A stretch of 10,339 nucleotides of DNA from an uncultured Burkholderiales bacterium. GTDB taxonomy: Bacteria > Pseudomonadota > Gammaproteobacteria > Burkholderiales > Burkholderiaceae_C. The DNA is taken from the NCBI GenBank assembly GCA_903887655.1, contig CAISQQ010000246.1, positions 1 to 10,339 of the forward strand. The letters run 5' to 3'. A program made the position numbers and the translations under genes. The notes under the pieces were generated by a model that was given only the letters and a program-made list of their open reading frames with translations, was not told the origin of the DNA and made no database searches. Below are positions 7,532 to 10,339 of this stretch, one piece after another. Position 1 is the first letter of the stretch, and each line of letters opens with the position of its first letter.

Positions 7532-7559
7532 ATTAAACCACTTCTGGACAGAAAAGCAA
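7532..7559 (-). promoter_or_regulatory. Candidate sigma-70 promoter for clpA
   Basis: On the minus strand TTGCTT (7559-7554) and TTTAAT (7537-7532) are separated by 16 bp and lie about 25 bp before the clpA start. The spacer contains a perfect TTCTG/CAGAA dyad with a 2 bp centre (7542-7553). This would let clpA be made independently of clpS. The match to consensus is moderate. Confidence 0.35.
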
Positions 7560-7712
7560 AGATGCGGGTCTTAGGAATACTTTTTTATTCAAGCCCCACA
7601 CATCTGTCCACCTTCACCGCCGGCCCACCCAGCACACCCACGGTTTCAATCTCTTGTCTTCGGCCGCCTGAACGTCCAGGCCCGGCTGACCCAGGACCCC
7701 CCTACAGAACGC

Positions 7713-8069
7713 TCAATCAATGGGCTCACTCAAACACTGCAAGGGGTGGCCGTGCTTTTTTGCCGCTTCAGCGACTTGGTCCACCTTGGTCGCGGCCACG
7801 TCCTTGCTGTAGACGCCACAAACGCCTTTGCCGTCCAAGTGAATTTTTAACATGATTTGGGTCGCTTGTTCACGATCCTTGCTAAAAAATTCCTGCAGCA
7901 CCATCACCACGAACTCCATGGGGGTGAAGTCATCGTTGAGCATCACCACTTGGTGCATCTGAGGCGGCTGGGTCCTTTGCGTTCTGCGCTCGAGGACCAC
8001 CGAGTTGCCGTCATCGCGATCGGGCAACTGTATGGGGGGTTGGGGAGTTTGACTGGCCATGACTGACAT
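7713..8069 (-). CDS. clpS: ATP-dependent Clp protease adaptor ClpS
   Basis: ClpS binds proteins carrying destabilising N-terminal residues and hands them to ClpA (the bacterial N-degron pathway). The 118-residue product has a flexible N-terminus (about 1-38), then the conserved core: VMLNDDFTPMEFV (42-54) with the pocket residues N45, D46 and the M51 gatekeeper, FFSKDREQATQIML (61-74), H77, and GVCGVYSKDVAATKV (82-96). By alignment N45, D46, M51 and H77 correspond to E. coli N34, D35, M40 and H66, so the recognition pocket looks intact. ATG at 8069 or the in-frame ATG at 8060 (MASQTPQ) could start it; neither has a strong ribosome binding site. clpA lies 207 bp downstream, the usual clpS-clpA order. 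Because clpA carries a stop, ClpS may have no partner here if that stop is real. Confidence 0.95.
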   Translation of the reverse strand: MSVMASQTPQPPIQLPDRDDGNSVVLERRTQRTQPPQMHQVVMLNDDFTPMEFVVMVLQEFFSKDREQATQIMLKIHLDGKGVCGVYSKDVAATKVDQVAEAAKKHGHPLQCLSEPID

Positions 8070-8080
8070 TCTATCGATTC

Positions 8081-8106
8081 AAAAGAAGCCCGCAGACAGC
8101 GCGGGC
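8081..8106 (-). terminator. Terminator-like hairpin just before clpS
   Basis: On the minus strand GCCCGC and GCGGGC form a perfect 6 bp GC stem around seven bases (8106-8088), followed by TTCTTTT (8087-8081). It could end a transcript coming from icd, or act as an attenuator, since the clpS start is only 18 bp further on. The T tract is interrupted. Confidence 0.6.
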
Positions 8107-8180
8107 CATCTGCACTCAAAAAAAATTCCCAGCTCTGCGCGCCGTGACGCTTGGGCAACAGTGGATGGCACGAATGCCCC

Positions 8181-8216
8181 GGTGCCGGTGCCGGTACCTA
8201 TGCCTGTGCCTGTGCC
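8181..8216. repeat. Hexanucleotide tandem repeat (NRTGCC-type, six units)
   Basis: Six units in tandem: GGTGCC, GGTGCC, GGTACC, TATGCC, TGTGCC, TGTGCC. They would encode Val-Pro repeats on the plus strand, but no supported gene covers them. Confidence 0.8.
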
Positions 8217-8392
8217 AAAAGCAAAGACCAAGCGTCTCGCTCACCGCGTGCGCCCAAGGCGCCAGAGCGCGAAGAACAAGGGCAGAGAAACCCCTGCTTG
8301 GCTTTTTATGTCGGGGCGTTTGCGCTCAGTTCAAGGGGGGGGGTGGGAACTTAAGGCCCAAGCGTGCCCAGCATCACGCGCGCCTTTGCCCA

Positions 8393-9652
8393 TCACAAGT
8401 GGTTGATGATGCCTTGGCCAAAGGCTGAGCAACTCACCTGGGTTGCCCCGGGCATCAGACGAGCAAAGTCATAGGTGACGTGCTTGGTGAGGATCGCTTT
8501 GGCCATGGCGTGGATGATCAAGTCGGCCGCCTCCACCCAACCAATGTGGCGCAGCATCATCTCCGCGCACAAAATCGAGGAACTGGGGTTGACATAGTCC
8601 TTGCCCGCGTATTTCGGGGCCGAGCCGTGTGTGGCCTCAAAGCAGGCCACCGTATCGGACAAATTGGCCGAAGGGGCAATGCCGCTGCCGCCGACTTGCG
8701 CGGCGAGCGCGTCGGTGATGTAGTCGCCATTCAAATTCAAAGTGGCAATGACGCTGTACTCCTTGGGGCGCAGCAAGATTTGCTGCAAAAAGGAGTCGGC
8801 AATCACGTCTTTGATGATGATCTCCCGCCCGGTTTTGGGGTTGCGAAGACTGCACCACGGGCCATTGTCAATGGGCTTGGCGCCGAACTCTTTTTGGGCC
8901 AGGGCGTAGCCCCAGTCCCGAAAGGCGCCCTCGGTGAATTTCATGATGTTGCCCTTGTGCACAAAGGTGACACTCGCTCGGTCGTTGGCAATGGCGTACT
9001 CGATGGCCTTTCTCACCAAGCGCTCGCTGCCCTCTTGCGAGACGGGCTTGATGCCAATGCCACACATCTGGGGAAAGCGAATCTGGGTCACATTGAGCGT
9101 TTGGGTCAAAAAATCAATGAGCTGCCCGGCCTCACGCGAGCCGGCAGAAAACTCAATGCCCGCATAAATGTCTTCCGAGTTCTCGCGAAAAATCACTATA
9201 TTGGTCTTGTCCGGCTCCTTGAGGGGCGAGGGCACGCCGGGGAAGTACTGAACCGGTCGCAAAGAGACATACAAATCCAACGCTTGGCGCAGCGCCATGT
9301 TGAGCGAACGCAGCCCACCGCCCACCGGGGTGGCCAAGGGGCCTTTGACAAACACCACGTGCTCGCGCAAAGCCTGCAAGGTCTCTTTGGGCAGGCTCTC
9401 TCCTGGGCCATAAAGCGCAACGGCTTTGTCCCCGGCATAGACCTCCATCCAGTGAATTTTTTTACGCCCCACATAGGCCTTTTGCACGGCCGCATCGACC
9501 ACACGCAGCATCACTGGCGTGATATCCACACCCGTGCCGTCACCTTCAATGTAGGGAATGATGGGGTCGTGCGGCACACTCAAGCTGTGGTTGGCATTGA
9601 TTTTGATGGCCTCGCCCGCAGCGGGGACCACGATGTGTTGGTAGGCTGTCAT
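8393..9652 (-). CDS. icd: NADP-dependent isocitrate dehydrogenase
   Basis: Icd oxidatively decarboxylates isocitrate to 2-oxoglutarate in the TCA cycle, reducing NADP. The 419-residue homodimer-type protein aligns end to end with E. coli Icd with a near-constant offset of three residues. Seen: PYIEGDGTGVDITP (33-46), the phosphorylation-type serine S116 in GGGLRSLNMALRQ, R122 and R132, FRENSEDIYAGIE (155-167), K233 in VHKGNIMKFTEGAF, metal ligands D310 and D314 in NLNGDYITDALAAQVGG, and FEATHGSAPKYAG (338-350). K347, Y348, Y394 and R398 match the NADP-specificity residues, which supports NADP over NAD. S116 suggests possible control by an AceK-type kinase, but no aceK gene is in the window. 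ATG at 9652 is preceded by AGGGAGAGCGAGAG. It is transcribed away from the DUF192 gene. Confidence 0.97.
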   Translation of the reverse strand: MTAYQHIVVPAAGEAIKINANHSLSVPHDPIIPYIEGDGTGVDITPVMLRVVDAAVQKAYVGRKKIHWMEVYAGDKAVALYGPGESLPKETLQALREHVVFVKGPLATPVGGGLRSLNMALRQALDLYVSLRPVQYFPGVPSPLKEPDKTNIVIFRENSEDIYAGIEFSAGSREAGQLIDFLTQTLNVTQIRFPQMCGIGIKPVSQEGSERLVRKAIEYAIANDRASVTFVHKGNIMKFTEGAFRDWGYALAQKEFGAKPIDNGPWCSLRNPKTGREIIIKDVIADSFLQQILLRPKEYSVIATLNLNGDYITDALAAQVGGSGIAPSANLSDTVACFEATHGSAPKYAGKDYVNPSSSILCAEMMLRHIGWVEAADLIIHAMAKAILTKHVTYDFARLMPGATQVSCSAFGQGIINHL

Positions 9653-9950
9653 CTCTCGCTCTCCCTATTGGCCACGCTGGGGCCCCAAAAATTAAACGGC
9701 TCAAATGCCAGTATGATCCCAAATTGGGGTCTGCACCACTCCACACTTACACCTAGATCACCCCCCAAGACCCCAAACAGATGGACGTCGTCCCAAGCCT
9801 GTGGCCCACCTTGGAGTGTGGCAGCCATCTGCCCCAAGCACTCCAACACTTGCCCGAAGACTTGTGCTTTTCAACTTTGACTCTCAATTTTCTGCCCATG
9901 GACTCGATTTGCACCCCCAAAACCTTGCTGCCACGCTGCTGGGTCATCCC

Positions 9951-9977
9951 CTCATCCACCTCATCCACCTCACCCAC
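9951..9977. repeat. Three tandem 9-bp units
   Basis: CTCATCCAC twice (9951-9968) is followed by CTCACCCAC (9969-9977) in the divergent region. This is a short slippage-type repeat. Read on the minus strand it would give Val-Gly-Glu then two Val-Asp-Glu units. Confidence 0.7.
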
Positions 9978-10006
9978 CGCGCTCAGGCTGCCGCTCTTGC
10001 CCACCC

Positions 10007-10028
10007 ACCCCAGCGTCAAGACTGGGGT
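10007..10028. other. Stem-loop in the region upstream of the DUF192 gene
   Basis: ACCCCAG and CTGGGGT are perfect 7 bp inverted arms around eight bases. No T tract follows on either strand, so it is not a clear terminator. Its function is unknown. Confidence 0.4.
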
Positions 10029-10113
10029 CAACCAACGACCTAAAGCCCGCTCAAGCGTTGGCGCAACAGCCAGGCCAAGGTCCCGTGCACCGTTGAGCGC
10101 AATCACCAGCGCG

Positions 10114-10339
10114 ATGGCTCGCTCAGGGCGCCGCTTGGCAGGCGTTGTGGGGCTCATGGTTTGCCTGATCGGCTGGGGACTGAGCCCGGCCTGGGCCCAA
10201 GGCCAGCCGCAGCTCAATTGGGCCCGGGTGAACATCGCTGCCGGGTTCTACCAAATTGATGCCCAAGTCGCACAAACCCCAGAGCAGCGCGAGATCGGTC
10301 TCATGTTTCGACAAAGCATGCCCCAGCACGAGGGCATGA
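10114..10339 (+). CDS. Secreted DUF192 family protein, N-terminal part (3' end off the window)
   Basis: DUF192 proteins are small, mostly exported proteins of unknown function. The 75 codons visible start with a clear Sec signal peptide: basic MARSGRR, a hydrophobic core (about 8-23) and SPAWA before Gln29 as the likely signal peptidase I cleavage site. The mature part has YQIDAQVAQTPEQREIG and GLMFRQSMPQHEGM, the N-terminal hallmark of the family (AxTxxERxxGLMfR...mp...GM). ATG at 10114 was chosen because it gives a proper signal peptide; the frame stays open back to a TAG at 9754, with an ATG at 9781, but that extension has no recognisable features. No strong ribosome binding site is seen. 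The product probably acts in the periplasm. Confidence 0.88.
   Translation, partial: MARSGRRLAGVVGLMVCLIGWGLSPAWAQGQPQLNWARVNIAAGFYQIDAQVAQTPEQREIGLMFRQSMPQHEGM

Larger units (their letters stand above)
8070..8392. other. Gene-free region between icd and clpS
   Basis: In this 323 bp stretch I find no protein with recognisable motifs on either strand. It holds a terminator-like hairpin (8081-8106), a hexanucleotide repeat (8181-8216) and a run of nine Gs (8335-8343). The plus-strand reading frame at 8059-8406, with its Val-Pro repeat, is a by-product of the hexamer repeat and runs antisense over the clpS start. No clear clpS promoter was found. Confidence 0.6.
9653..10113. other. Divergent region between icd and the DUF192 gene, no convincing gene
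   Basis: This 461 bp stretch should carry the divergent promoters, yet no strong -35/-10 pair is visible. Near icd there is a GGGGCCCC palindrome (9679-9686) and a CCCAA-A-TTGGG dyad (9719-9729). Three tandem 9-mers, CTCATCCAC twice then CTCACCCAC, lie at 9951-9977, and a 7 bp stem-loop at 10007-10028. A minus-strand frame (9753-10235) and a plus-strand frame opening at ATG 9781 both cross it, but neither shows a family motif or ribosome binding site. Confidence 0.5.

Noticed and set aside
8335..8343. Run of nine Gs as a phase-variable element
   Set aside because: No gene or identifiable promoter is associated with it, so there is nothing for it to switch.
8059..8406. A plus-strand frame encoding a Val-Pro repeat
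   Set aside because: It overlaps the clpS start antisense, and its repeat comes from the hexanucleotide array; no ribosome binding site.
8480..9880. A 466-codon plus-strand open frame opposite icd
   Set aside because: Antisense to an end-to-end match with isocitrate dehydrogenase and without recognisable domains.
9753..10235. A 160-codon minus-strand frame as a gene upstream of icd
   Set aside because: It overlaps the signal-peptide region of the DUF192 gene and shows no motif or ribosome binding site; kept only as a possibility within the intergenic entry.

Overview
This is a GC-rich chromosomal housekeeping segment. Its protein sequences and gene order fit a betaproteobacterium of the order Burkholderiales, most likely Comamonadaceae or a close relative. 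That placement is a judgement from remembered family sequences, not a search. I see no tRNA, rRNA, CRISPR array, transposase or phage gene, and I do not see a new multi-gene system.

Nine genes lie on the minus strand and one on the plus strand. In minus-strand transcription order (right to left): icd (NADP isocitrate dehydrogenase), a gene-poor gap, clpS, clpA, a strong terminator, yebC, purD, a PlsC-type acyltransferase, hemF, nadD and rsfS, which runs off the left edge. yebC-purD (13 bp apart), hemF-nadD (42 bp) and nadD-rsfS (ATGA overlap) look like co-transcribed groups. On the plus strand a DUF192 gene with a clear signal peptide starts at 10114 and runs off the right edge, divergent from icd.

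The genes serve separate core functions: TCA-cycle NADPH production (icd), N-degron proteolysis (clpS adaptor plus ClpA unfoldase, which act with ClpP), translation and gene control (yebC, rsfS), purine synthesis (purD), phospholipid acyl chemistry (acyltransferase), coproporphyrinogen oxidation in heme synthesis (hemF) and NAD synthesis (nadD).

Two conserved genes are broken by single-base events. clpA has an in-frame TAG at 5868-5870, exactly where the second AAA+ ring's GYVG pore-loop tyrosine belongs, with perfect ClpA sequence on both sides. rsfS has a one-base deletion in a homopolymer at 132-134; restoring one base rejoins the family sequence. These may be sequence errors, a polymorphism, or real lesions. 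All eight complete genes end in TGA, so the only in-frame TAG noticed is the one inside clpA. This keeps amber suppression worth excluding, although an error or mutation is the simpler explanation.

Gene-free stretches are 1966-2200 (a heptanucleotide repeat, a dyad before hemF, a weak terminator), 7506-7712 (candidate clpA promoter), 8070-8392 (terminator-like hairpin, hexanucleotide repeat, no gene) and 9653-10113 (no convincing gene; a stem-loop and short repeats).
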